Assembly: GCA_020725545.1 (NCBI GenBank)
Contig: DYEV01000030.1
Location: forward strand, 1-64,000
DNA length: 64,000 nt
Direction: 5' to 3'
From: Desulfobacca sp.
GTDB taxonomy: Bacteria; Desulfobacterota; Desulfobaccia; Desulfobaccales; Desulfobaccaceae
Numbering within the stretch: the first letter of the stretch is position 1; each line of letters starts with the position of its first letter. A model generated the notes under the pieces. That model was not told the DNA's origin and made no database searches. It was given only the letters and a program-made list of their open reading frames with translations. The position numbers and the translations under genes are program-made. Positions 38,494 through 47,423 of this stretch are shown here, one piece after another.

Positions 38494-38763
38494 TTAGAGG
38501 CGACAGGGGGGAGAATCACTTTCTTCGAGCACCTGCAGCAGGTGTTGATTGACGACGTCGATGATGGAGGCTACAAAGGCCCGTTGCATTTCCCGATTTT
38601 CCTGCAAGACCCCCATGAGGCGGTGAATCAGGGCCAGGATCACGGTGCCGGCCTCCTGGGGGGTGACGTTCTGTTCGTTGAACATTGCCAGGATGTCGTT
38701 CGCAATCTGACGCAAACGCTCGGTCATTTCCGTGGTGGCCGTCTGTCCCTGGTCCTGGGTCAT
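38494..38763 (-). CDS. Conserved hypothetical protein, 89 aa
   Basis: Small acidic, largely alpha-helical protein without cysteine clusters or membrane segments. AGGAGGAATG-type ribosome binding sequence precedes the ATG, supporting that it is real. It lies upstream of, and on the same strand as, the cysteine synthase fusion. I do not recognise the family. Confidence 0.6.
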   Translation of the reverse strand: MTQDQGQTATTEMTERLRQIANDILAMFNEQNVTPQEAGTVILALIHRLMGVLQENREMQRAFVASIIDVVNQHLLQVLEESDSPPCRL

Positions 38764-39722
38764 GACTCATTCCTCCTGAGAGATGTTGGGGGCGACGAGA
38801 GGAGCAGCCGAAAGCCTGAGCCATTCCGGTCGCCACGTAAAAAAAGTCTTAAATGGCAAGAAGTTATCTTCTGCATATTCATACCATATCCACCGGCGCT
38901 TTGCAATGTCCGGTCCGCTGGGCCCGCGCCTCGGCACACTGAACAATATCCTGAACCTGCACGACGACGTCCAGCGCCCGTCCCTGTTTCAAAAACTGAA
39001 CTGCCCGGATGGCTGACCGCCGACTTAATCTATAAAATATTAAATAATAATAGTTAGTTATGAAACGATGGCCGGACTGCCAGAGAATTAGTATAAAATT
39101 TTGAACTAAATGTGCGGAATATGAAACATTATGCATCCTCGCAGTTGGGGGCTCTTTACTTAATCAATTAATATCATTGTATAATTCGAATTATCAGATA
39201 TTGGCATGGTTACTGCTATATAATAAAGTACAAAAAGAAGGCATGGCAAATACGGCAAGCCTTGTGTGGATTCTTTGATAGCGACAGAAAACCGAGGGGC
39301 ACTCTTTAGCCTCGGACTAAGACAAAAAAAATTTTTCTCATCAATCAACCCTTTTCCCATCCACCTTTATTGAGTGGAAGTCATAACCTCCATATCATCC
39401 CACGAAAAGGGGCCAGGCAACTGGCCCCCCCTCCTTTTTGGGGCCTGTTTTTAAAGAATAAGCTTGGTATTGAGGTGCCTTGGCCAGACCAGCTGATGGC
39501 TGAGATCAGGCCTGGGAAGTCTCGCCATAACCTCAGAGGGGGACTGGGGTTCTTTCATTACTTGCTTTTTCTCTATTTTTACGGTTATATGGAAGCAACC
39601 GGGCGTGGGGGGAGGAGTAATTGCCCCCTCAGATATCCAGAGGTTTGCCCATCTGGCTCAGGTTGGCTCGGCCGCGGTGGCTTGCCGGCGCCATCCGCAT
39701 ACTTTTGCGAGGTTTTCAGGTC
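38764..39722. other. Long intergenic region upstream of rnr
   Basis: About 960 bp without a supported gene; short frames on both strands lack ribosome binding sites. The middle part (39040-39240) is AT-rich with TATAAT-like boxes (for example 39178-39183). A sequence near 39201-39217 has the GG-N10-GC spacing of a sigma-54 promoter but a poor -12 element. A strong hairpin is listed separately. An unannotated RNA could lie here. Confidence 0.5.
39409..39439 (+). terminator. Strong hairpin with T run in the rnr leader region
   Basis: GGGGCCAG (39409-39416) pairs perfectly with CTGGCCCC (39421-39428) around a GCAA tetraloop, followed by CCCTCC and TTTTT. It is 280 bp ahead of rnr. It may end a small RNA or an attenuated leader transcript. 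Confidence 0.6.
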
Positions 39723-41909
39723 ATGAAAAAGACCCGTCAGCGCCAACGTCGTGCCCTGGATAAGATTCTCCAAGTTTTCCGGAAAGCCCAGCATCCTCTC
39801 CTGCCGGAGGAGGTCTCGACCCTGCTGGGGCGGCGCCGCTCCCAAATAGCCGATCTCGAGGGCCAATTGCAGGAGTTAATCCGGGCCGGCGAAGTGGTGG
39901 CTTTAGAAGGTGGCCGCTATGGCCTGACTGCGGCCATGAACCTGGTGGTCGGTCGGATCTCGGTTCATCCCGACGGCTTCGCCTTTGTGACGCCTGAAGA
40001 CGAACCGGACAGCAGCGATATCTTCATCAATCCGGGCAATCTCAAAGAAGCCTGGCATGGCGATAAGGTGGTGGTCCGGCTGGAACCCAAGGGCCGGCGG
40101 GGCAAAAAAGAGGGCCGCGTCATCCGGGTGGTGGAGCGGCGCCGCAAACACCTGGTGGGTCTGCTGCAGGAGACTGGCGGCCGCTACTTTGTCACTCCCG
40201 AAGATGAACATCTCCTCTTTGACCTGGTGATTCCAGCCGAGCGGTCTCTGGCCGAGGCCGTGGGCCTCATGGTGGTGGCCGAAATCACCGAATACCCCGC
40301 GGCCCGCCTCAATCCGGTGGGACGGGTGCTGGAAATTTTAGGCCCGCCCGATGACCCGGCGGTCCAGGTCAAGGTGGTCATGCTGAAATACGAGCTGCCC
40401 CATGAGTTCCCCGCCGCGGTCCTGGAGGAGGCCCGCCAACTCCCCCAGGAGGTCACCGAGCCGGTCCGGCAGGGACGTCTGGACCTTACCCATATTCCCT
40501 TCATCACCATCGACCCCCTGAAGGCCCGGGATTTTGACGACGGCGTCGCCCTTGTGAAGAAGCCCGGCGGCGGTTGCGTGCTGCACGTGGCCATCGCCGA
40601 TGTGGCCTTTGCCGTGCCCCCCGGCTCGGCCCTGGACCGGGAGGCGGAAAAACGAGGGACCAGCGTCTATTTTCCCCAAACCGTGGTGCCCATGCTGCCC
40701 GGGGAGCTCTCCACCGGCTTCTGCAGCCTCAATCCCGGCGTGGATCGCCTGGCCATGGTGGTCAGCCTCGAATATAACCGCTACGGCCACCGTACCGGCA
40801 TGGAGTTTGCCCGGGCTGTCATCCATAGTCGGGCCCGACTGACCTATGACGAGGTGGAGCAGATCCTGCAGGGTGATCGCCGGGCCCGGCGAGGCCGGCG
40901 GGAGCTGGTGCAGATGCTTACCCACATGGCCGATCTCTGCCAAAAATTGCGCGCCCAACGCCGCCAACGGGGCAGCCTGCTCCTTAGTATTCCTGAAGCC
41001 GAAGTCCTCCTCAATGAGCAGGGCATTCCTTACCACGTCCGGCGTTTGGACCACCTTCTTTCCCATCAGCTCATCGAAGAGTTCATGATCGCGGCCAACG
41101 AAGCCGTGGCTGAATTTCTCGGGGACCCGTGCCTCTACCGGGTGCATGACGTCCCCGATGTGGAGAAACTGACGGCATTTCGGCAATTTTTGGCTAAATT
41201 GGGGCTCATCCTCCCCAAGGAAGTGGATCGGGACCCCAAAGCCCTGGTTAATTTCCTGGACAGCATTCGAGACCTTCCCATGGCCTTCATGATCCAAGTC
41301 ATGCTCCTGCGCTCCTTGAAGCAAGCCCGCTACTCCGGCCAGAATGTCGGCCACTACGGTTTGGCCTCGGAATGCTATACTCACTTTACCTCGCCCATCA
41401 GGCGCTATCCTGACCTCCTCGTCCATCGTCTCCTGATCAACCGCCTCCAGGGCAAAGGGGTGTCTGACCAAGAGGTCCTGCGGTTAGACGAGCAGGCCCG
41501 GGAACTTACCGCCCGGGAGCGGGTGGCCGTGGAGGCGGAGCGGGAAATGCTGGCCCGCATGCAGGCCCGCTGTCTGGCGGAACACCTGGGCGAAATCTTC
41601 CATGGCGTCATCGTCGGGGTCACGCCCTTTGGCTTCTTTGTCTCTTTGGAGGAGATTTTTGCCGAAGGCCTGGTGCGCCTGGTAGACCTGCCCAACGACT
41701 ACTACCAGTTCCAGGAATCCCATCTCCGCCTCAAAGGCCGACGCACCGGCAAAACCTTCCAGATCGGTGATCGGCTCACCGTCCGGGTGGCCCGGGTCGA
41801 CCTGCGCCGCCGACATATTAACCTGGAGTTGGTGGAGGCAGACAAAGATGAAGGAGCAGGGAAGGGGGATGGAAAAAAAACCGTGAGCAGTGGGCCGAAC
41901 TCAGCCTAA
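39723..41909 (+). CDS. rnr: Ribonuclease R family 3'-5' exoribonuclease
   Basis: 728 residues from the ATG at 39723; the open frame runs back to 39621 without a better start. Order of domains: N-terminal winged helix (1-75), two cold-shock domains (about 80-230), the RNB catalytic domain with DPLKARDFDDGVAL and its metal-binding aspartates, the ARYSGQNVGHYGLAS segment, and a C-terminal S1 domain (about 630-705) with GVTPFGFFVSL. It degrades structured RNA in the cytoplasm. Confidence 0.93.
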   Translation: MKKTRQRQRRALDKILQVFRKAQHPLLPEEVSTLLGRRRSQIADLEGQLQELIRAGEVVALEGGRYGLTAAMNLVVGRISVHPDGFAFVTPEDEPDSSDIFINPGNLKEAWHGDKVVVRLEPKGRRGKKEGRVIRVVERRRKHLVGLLQETGGRYFVTPEDEHLLFDLVIPAERSLAEAVGLMVVAEITEYPAARLNPVGRVLEILGPPDDPAVQVKVVMLKYELPHEFPAAVLEEARQLPQEVTEPVRQGRLDLTHIPFITIDPLKARDFDDGVALVKKPGGGCVLHVAIADVAFAVPPGSALDREAEKRGTSVYFPQTVVPMLPGELSTGFCSLNPGVDRLAMVVSLEYNRYGHRTGMEFARAVIHSRARLTYDEVEQILQGDRRARRGRRELVQMLTHMADLCQKLRAQRRQRGSLLLSIPEAEVLLNEQGIPYHVRRLDHLLSHQLIEEFMIAANEAVAEFLGDPCLYRVHDVPDVEKLTAFRQFLAKLGLILPKEVDRDPKALVNFLDSIRDLPMAFMIQVMLLRSLKQARYSGQNVGHYGLASECYTHFTSPIRRYPDLLVHRLLINRLQGKGVSDQEVLRLDEQARELTARERVAVEAEREMLARMQARCLAEHLGEIFHGVIVGVTPFGFFVSLEEIFAEGLVRLVDLPNDYYQFQESHLRLKGRRTGKTFQIGDRLTVRVARVDLRRRHINLELVEADKDEGAGKGDGKKTVSSGPNSA

Positions 41910-42287
41910 CAAATAATGGGTGCGCAGGCTTCCCCCCGGCGTTCTGCTGAGCAGGCTGAAAGCCTGTTCCACCGATCTTCAGTCAACAGCATTGAGAGGT
42001 AGGGTGGGGAGTTAATCAATCGGTTCTTTCTCTCCCGAAGGCTTTTCCCGCCTCTGCCCGACCATTGTGTGGGTAATGCGAAACCCCTTTGGGGAGGATT
42101 AGGGCGAGGAGGAGCCTCGGTATTTTCCTGCGGCGCCGCTGACCGCAGGTCGAAAACCTTATAGGCAGTTGCAAAACCCCCGTGCTTGTCATCCGGGACG
42201 AAGTGAAGGCTCTCTATCTAGAAAAACAAGATTCTTCGCTGCGCTCAGAAAGACATGGAATTGGTTTTCAAGGATTTGCAACAGCTT
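41910..42287. other. Intergenic region with hairpin and dispersed repeat
   Basis: 378 bp between the convergent rnr and pyrF genes. A hairpin GAGCAGGC/GCCTGTTC (41949-41969) follows rnr without a T run. A dispersed palindromic repeat lies at 42187-42255. TTTGCAACAGC near 42276 also occurs at 36119. No gene is seen. Confidence 0.5.
42187..42255. repeat. Degenerate intergenic palindromic repeat (TGTCATTCCGAGC...-type)
   Basis: The ends TGTCATCCGGGACGAAGTGA and TTCTTCGCTGCGCTCAGAAA are partly inverted copies of each other. They resemble the widespread bacterial intergenic repeat that begins TGTCATTCCGAGCGAAG and ends CTTCGCTCAGAATGACA. This copy has several mismatches. Confidence 0.5.
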
Positions 42288-43043
42288 CTAGTCAGCGGCT
42301 TCCTCTTTTTCCTGCCGGTCGACGGCTGCGGTGATTTCGGCCACGATCCGCCTGGCTGCAGCCACCGGCTCGGCCGCCTGGCGGATGGGCCGGCCCACCA
42401 CTATGTAATCCGCCCCGGCCTGGATGGCCTGCTGCGGCGTCAGGAGGCGTTTTTGGTCATCTCCCGGCACCGCCGCCCACGCCGGCCGGATGCCCGGGCA
42501 GACCACGAGGAAATCCGGGCCGAATTGCGTTTTCACGGCCCGGGCCTCGGTGGGCGCGCAGACCACGCCGGCGCAGCCGGCAGCTTTGGCCAGCCCTGCC
42601 CGCAGCAACACTAATCTGACCGGCGGCTCAGCATACTGCGGGTCTATGCCGGCCGCCAAAAGGTCGGCGGTCCCCAGGCTGGTCAACACCGTCACCCCCA
42701 GCACCCCTATTCCCCGGGCCCGCGCTGCAGCCGTGGCATCTTGCAGCCCGGCCCCCTGTTCACAATGGATGGTGGTGAATTGCACGCCCGGGGGGAGGTT
42801 GTTCAGGGCGGCCCGCATTGTCGCCGGGATGTCATGGAATTTCAGGTCCAGGAAAAAGCCGACGCCGGTCGCCGTCGTCAGGCTTTGGAACATCTGGGGA
42901 CCGGCCGCCACAAAGAGCTCCAGCCCCACCTTGAACATTCCCACTTCATCCTGCAACAGCTCGATATACCGCCGGGCCTGATTGATGTCGGCTACATCCA
43001 AGGGAAAAATCAACCGGTCCTTGGGTTTCAGAGGTATGGACAT
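42288..43043 (-). CDS. pyrF: Orotidine 5'-phosphate decarboxylase
   Basis: 251 residues. The catalytic Asp-Lys-x-x-Asp motif is in DLKFHDIPATMRAAL, with FPLDVADINQA at the N-terminus and VVGRPIRQA at the phosphate-binding C-terminus. It makes UMP, the last step of pyrimidine synthesis. I start at 43043 (MSIPLKPK) because GGGGA precedes it. The aldo/keto reductase gene ends 33 bp upstream on the same strand. Confidence 0.93.
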   Translation of the reverse strand: MSIPLKPKDRLIFPLDVADINQARRYIELLQDEVGMFKVGLELFVAAGPQMFQSLTTATGVGFFLDLKFHDIPATMRAALNNLPPGVQFTTIHCEQGAGLQDATAAARARGIGVLGVTVLTSLGTADLLAAGIDPQYAEPPVRLVLLRAGLAKAAGCAGVVCAPTEARAVKTQFGPDFLVVCPGIRPAWAAVPGDDQKRLLTPQQAIQAGADYIVVGRPIRQAAEPVAAARRIVAEITAAVDRQEKEEAAD

Positions 43044-43076
43044 ACCGTCCCCGCAAAACACTTCTGCAGCAGTCTG

Positions 43077-44309
43077 CTAGGCCAGGAGCGACGCGGCCTC
43101 TTGCACGAGCCGGCCGATGGCCAACCCCTGGGGGCAGGCCCGTTCGGCCTGACTATAATCCACCACGGTCATTTGCTGCCGCACCTGCTTTGGCAGGTCG
43201 GCAAAGGTTTCCCGGGCCAGTTCCGGTTCGCCGTAGTCCCGATAATACATCAGGCAGCGCATGATTTCCGGCACCGGCACCGCTCCGGCCACCGCCGCCT
43301 GACAGATATGGCCGCAGCCGGCGCAATAGCCGCTCTTCGTCGCTTGGGCATACTGCTGCATGATGGTAAAGTCTTCCCTGGCCAATTTCGTCTTATTCAG
43401 AGCCGCAGCGACATTGGCCGACAAGATGGTCAGGTTGGGCATCTGGGAACAGATAGTGGCAATCTGCGGGTTCTCCCAGACAACCCTGAGTCTGGCCTGC
43501 TTATCGGTGAAGCCTTTCTGGAGAAAGCGCTCGGCAAACTCCATCTCCGCCGGCATTTCGGACTTTGGCATGCCCGGCCCGCCGCCCATGGTTTTCATGG
43601 CCACCAAGCCGATGCCAGCCTTGGCGCAGGCGTTCACCGCCTCCACCATCTTGGGATCAGCCATAACCCGGAAATTATAGGTGAACATGATGGCGTCGAT
43701 CCAGTCCCAGCGGGCCGCCCCGGCCAGACATTCAGCCATGTTGGTGTGTGTACTGAAGCCGAAGTATTTAATTTTCCCTCTCTTTTTCATTTCGGCGCCC
43801 CAGTCCCGGAAGGCCGGGGTCATGTCGCTGCTGCCGGTAATGCTGTGAATATAAAAGAGGTCCACATAATCGGTCTGGAGGCGGGCCAGGCATTTCTCCA
43901 GGCGTTCGGTCAGGTTGGGCCCCCGGGAGGGTACCAGTTTCGTCACGATAAAGACATTCGGTCGGGTGCCGGGGTTGCGGGCCAAAAATTTGCCGAAGCC
44001 TTCTTCACTCAGGCCATTGCCATAGGCTTCGGCGGTGTCCCAGTAGTTGATCCCCCATTTCAGGGCTTGCTTGATGATGATCTGATTGTTGATGGTATCA
44101 AACATGCCCCCCAGGTTTAAGATGGGGACGCTGACGCCGGTTTTGCCCAGAATCCGTCGGGGTACGACCGCGCCGGTGGCTTCGCCCGTCGCTGCCGGGG
44201 CTGCGAAAACCTCGCTTACTTGAGCGCTGGCGGCGGCCAAACCTGCCAACCCCACTGCCTTGACAAATTCCCGACGGTTCCAGCCGGTTTTTTTCTCTTG
44301 AATACTCAT
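43077..44309 (-). CDS. Tat-exported aldo/keto reductase with C-terminal Fe-S motif
   Basis: 410 residues. A twin-arginine signal (NRREFVKAVGLAGLAAA) at the N-terminus predicts export folded. The aldo/keto reductase barrel has the catalytic Asp/Tyr in WDTAEAYGNG and the lysine in FIVTKLV. The C-terminal extension CAGCGHIC with a later CPQG is a 4Fe-4S-type motif found in a subgroup of these proteins. A reductase with NADPH outside the cytoplasm would be odd, so electrons may come from the polyferredoxin next door. GGAGGTGGTG precedes the ATG at 44309. Confidence 0.85.
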   Translation of the reverse strand: MSIQEKKTGWNRREFVKAVGLAGLAAASAQVSEVFAAPAATGEATGAVVPRRILGKTGVSVPILNLGGMFDTINNQIIIKQALKWGINYWDTAEAYGNGLSEEGFGKFLARNPGTRPNVFIVTKLVPSRGPNLTERLEKCLARLQTDYVDLFYIHSITGSSDMTPAFRDWGAEMKKRGKIKYFGFSTHTNMAECLAGAARWDWIDAIMFTYNFRVMADPKMVEAVNACAKAGIGLVAMKTMGGGPGMPKSEMPAEMEFAERFLQKGFTDKQARLRVVWENPQIATICSQMPNLTILSANVAAALNKTKLAREDFTIMQQYAQATKSGYCAGCGHICQAAVAGAVPVPEIMRCLMYYRDYGEPELARETFADLPKQVRQQMTVVDYSQAERACPQGLAIGRLVQEAASLLA

Positions 44310-44495
44310 CTGCACCACCTCCAGTGGTCTGCGGGACCTCCAATAGTCCCGATCCAGGCGTTTGCCTGTGGTAATCGGCCATGCCTCTTGCTGGCTGGTT
44401 ACTTATCTCAGCCCGTTTTGCCGTTGCTTGGCTAATATTCTCACTCGAGGTCTAGGCCTTCCCGCTTTTGCTCTTCACGCCCTCTTACCTTCTCC

Positions 44496-46220
44496 CTATA
44501 AAAGCAGGCGGCCGGCCTGAGCTCGGGATTCGTTTTCGTTAAAAACCCGGATGGCTCGCTGGCCGGCCACCGGACATTCCCGTTCGCACATACCGCAGCC
44601 GATACAGCGGGTTGGGTCTACGTGGGGTCGGTCCAGTTTGACGACGATATCCAGGGTCACCCGTTCGGCGGGCATGCCAGAGGGGGCCGGCGGGCCTTCC
44701 ACCACCAGGCGGTCGTCGTGGTGGCGCAGGATCCGTCGCAGACCCAACTCCGGCTGGGCCATGATGCCCACGAAATAATCGCCGCTGGCCAGATTGACCC
44801 TGGTGGGCAAGGGTGCTTCCATCTCGATCTCCCGGCCGAACATCCAGGCTTCCAGATCCCCGCCGTCTCGGATAACTTCAAAGGCCAGCCTTGGGAAGAT
44901 GGCCTTGGGACTGACCGGGCAGACCTCCTGGCAGACCAGACAGGGTCGCTCCATGGCCCAGGGCAGACAGCGGCCCCGGTCGATAAAGGCGGTGCCGATG
45001 CGCACCGGACCCTGATCGGCAAAGTCGGCCACGCCCAGTTTTTCCGGTACGCTTAACGGGCGAATGGCCGCCGTAGGGCAGACCTGACCGCAGGCAATGC
45101 AGGTAGGCTGACAGCCGCTGCGACCCAACCGGTAGTTGATGACGGGACTCCAAAGCCCCTGGATACCCGCCTCCAAGAGGGCTGGCTGGATGATGTTGGC
45201 CGGACAGACGCGCATGCACTGGCCGCAGCGGATACAGCGGGCCAGGAAGCGGTCTTCCTCCAGAGCCCCCGGAGGCCTGAGAAGCAAGGGATCCCGGTTG
45301 TCGCCGGACAAGCCGCCCCGCTGCCAGAGGGGTGCCATCAAGAGCCCGGTGCCTGCCAGAATCAGACCCCGGCGGGAGAGATCCGGCAGCCCTTGTTCGC
45401 CCGCGGCCGAGGGCCGGTTGGCAAAGGTAATGCGCCCGGCGGGGCAACGGTCCAGGCAATTGAGGCAGAGAACGCATTCTCCAGTGATGATTGCAGCCGA
45501 TGGCCGGCAGGCCCCTTCACAAAATTCTTCACACAACCGGCAGTCGCCGCATTTGCCAGCCTCCTGTTTGCCGAGGCGCCAGGGGCTGAGCGATGCCAGC
45601 AGGCCGAAGAACGCTCCCAGAGGACAGAGATAACGGCAAAAAAAGCGGGGGCGGAGGAGATTCAGGGCCGCCACCGTCAAGAAGATCAGCCCCAGGAGCC
45701 ACACCGACACATAAAAACGCGGGCCGTTCAGTCTGGCGTCCACCAGGGGCAATATGGCCAGATTGATGCTGCGATAGATCAGCGGCAGGGGGTCAATGAG
45801 GCCGGTCTGCACCGTGCCCATAAAGGCCAGGAGCAGCAAAAAGAACAAAAAGTAGTATTTTAAAGCCTGGGCCCCCGCGAAGCGGTTGGCCGCCACCCGT
45901 TCCAGGGGGTCATGCCCCCGCCGGGACAGCCAACCCAGGCATTGATTCATGGCCCCCACCGGACAGACAAAGCCACAGAAAAATCGGCCCAAAAAAGCCG
46001 TGAGGATGATGGCGACCAGAGCCCAGAGCAGGCTGCCGTAGAGCGTGCCGGTGGCCAACAACGTGGCCACGGCCGTCAATGGGGCCAATTCCAGGAGCCA
46101 ATTGATGGGCCAACCCCGCAGTTGCCACCAGGAGGTTCCCACCGTTGCCACGACTGCAAGCCACAGCAGCAGAAGGAAGAAAAAGCCCTGGCTGATTCGC
46201 CGCACCGTCACAATACGCAT
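44496..46220 (-). CDS. NapH-NapG-like membrane polyferredoxin fusion
   Basis: 574 residues. The N-terminal half is NapH-like: about five hydrophobic segments, two CxxxCP motifs (CGFVCP, residue 82 on, and CRYLCP, 195 on), then clusters CGDCRLCEEFC and CVLCLNCLDRCP. A twin-arginine-like stretch LSRRGLILAGTGLL (282-295) lies in the middle. The C-terminal half resembles NapG with further CxxCxxCxxxCP sites (CIRCGQCMRVCP, CIACGQVCP, CIGCGMCERECP). It probably moves quinol electrons across the membrane to periplasmic partners. I start at 46220 (MRIVTVRR) after GGAAG. The Cys-rich frame is continuous. Confidence 0.85.
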   Translation of the reverse strand: MRIVTVRRISQGFFFLLLLWLAVVATVGTSWWQLRGWPINWLLELAPLTAVATLLATGTLYGSLLWALVAIILTAFLGRFFCGFVCPVGAMNQCLGWLSRRGHDPLERVAANRFAGAQALKYYFLFFLLLLAFMGTVQTGLIDPLPLIYRSINLAILPLVDARLNGPRFYVSVWLLGLIFLTVAALNLLRPRFFCRYLCPLGAFFGLLASLSPWRLGKQEAGKCGDCRLCEEFCEGACRPSAAIITGECVLCLNCLDRCPAGRITFANRPSAAGEQGLPDLSRRGLILAGTGLLMAPLWQRGGLSGDNRDPLLLRPPGALEEDRFLARCIRCGQCMRVCPANIIQPALLEAGIQGLWSPVINYRLGRSGCQPTCIACGQVCPTAAIRPLSVPEKLGVADFADQGPVRIGTAFIDRGRCLPWAMERPCLVCQEVCPVSPKAIFPRLAFEVIRDGGDLEAWMFGREIEMEAPLPTRVNLASGDYFVGIMAQPELGLRRILRHHDDRLVVEGPPAPSGMPAERVTLDIVVKLDRPHVDPTRCIGCGMCERECPVAGQRAIRVFNENESRAQAGRLLL

Positions 46221-46325
46221 ACAATGGCTTCCGGTTTCAGGTTCATGTGGCGCTGACTTCCAGCCTGGCCAGCACACGGCAATGGCTTACCGGCGGTGAC
46301 AGCCGCAACAAAACAAAGCGGTCGG

Positions 46326-47342
46326 TTACTTGGCCGGAATGACCACGGGTTTGAGTCGTTCGTAGTCCGCCAAGCCGGCACCGGCCGCGGCAGCCATGCG
46401 GATATAGGGGATATCGTCCAGCCGCCGCCCCAAGATTTCCACGCCCACGGCATCTGCGGCCACCGGATCGGTGGCTATCACCATGGCGCCCGTCTCCTTC
46501 AGGTCTGACAGCGAGCCGCCGGTGGGGCCGTTGGTTACCATGGCCACGGTGCCATCCAGGATACAAAGAGTGGGTTTTAGGAGCAGGGCCAGCTCAGTGA
46601 TAATACCATTGATATCTTGATGGAAAATATTGCGCCGGCCGCCCAGGAAACCGTAGATATTTTTTAAGGTCATGGAGGCCCCGGCCCGCTGGTGGTCTTT
46701 CACCGGACTGAGCAGAATGACTTTGCTGACCCCGGTGAAGACGCCGGCCAGGGTGGGCCATTGCTGCAAAAGACGTCCGGTGGGCAGACTGACAGGTTGA
46801 AACAGGGCAGGGCGGGGCAGGATGAGCTGGGCGCCGACCTGTTTGGCCGCAGCTTCCAGGCCGCTGATCCGGAAGCAGGTCAGTGGGTCATTAATGGGGT
46901 TGTCGGTGACCAAGACTTGGGAGGCCCCAGCCTGGAAACAGAGCTTGGCCACCGCAGCCAGGAGCTCCGGATGGGTGGTGGCGCCGAGGGCCGGAGGAGT
47001 GGCAAAGGCGGCGTTAACCTTGATAAGGACGCTATCCCCGGCCTGGATAAACGCCCCCATGCCGCCCAGGGCCTCCAGACCGCGGCCCACGGTCTGCGCC
47101 CGATCCAGTCCCTCGGCGATGGCCATCTTGCCGGCCTCACCCCTGAAATTGGGCAGGGAGAAATCCCCCAAACCGGACAAGACCTTTTTCGGGCTCTGAA
47201 CAACCGGACCCTGAGCGTCGTGGCGCCACAGCCCCAGGCCGCCGGCCGCCACCGTCACTGCCGCGGCATAGCCCAAGCGCCGCAAGAAATCCCGCCGGGT
47301 GAACCCGCCTTCTTGACTCGGTGGCGCGGCTGTGGTTGACAT
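46326..47342 (-). CDS. DUF362 domain protein with twin-arginine signal
   Basis: 338 residues. The N-terminal TRRDFLRRLGYAAAVTVAAGG is a Tat signal with a hydrophobic core. The rest matches DUF362 (for example INAAFATPPALGATTHPE-like strand order, and LLSPVKDHQRAGASMTLKN). It sits directly before the polyferredoxin gene. DUF362 proteins recur beside polyferredoxins in anaerobes; the role is unknown. Confidence 0.8.
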   Translation of the reverse strand: MSTTAAPPSQEGGFTRRDFLRRLGYAAAVTVAAGGLGLWRHDAQGPVVQSPKKVLSGLGDFSLPNFRGEAGKMAIAEGLDRAQTVGRGLEALGGMGAFIQAGDSVLIKVNAAFATPPALGATTHPELLAAVAKLCFQAGASQVLVTDNPINDPLTCFRISGLEAAAKQVGAQLILPRPALFQPVSLPTGRLLQQWPTLAGVFTGVSKVILLSPVKDHQRAGASMTLKNIYGFLGGRRNIFHQDINGIITELALLLKPTLCILDGTVAMVTNGPTGGSLSDLKETGAMVIATDPVAADAVGVEILGRRLDDIPYIRMAAAAGAGLADYERLKPVVIPAK

Positions 47343-47423
47343 AGTGATGTCACCTGTTGGCGGTAGGGCAAGTCGGTAACATAAATCGGCTCACTGCGGT
47401 AACGTCGCCGCCGTGCTCCGGCC

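Noticed and set aside
39201-39217. Sigma-54 promoter
   Set aside because: GG-N10-GC spacing is right, but the -12 element is CTGC and no gene follows for about 500 bp.
42741-44120. 459-codon plus-strand frame
   Set aside because: Antisense to pyrF and the aldo/keto reductase; no domain signs.
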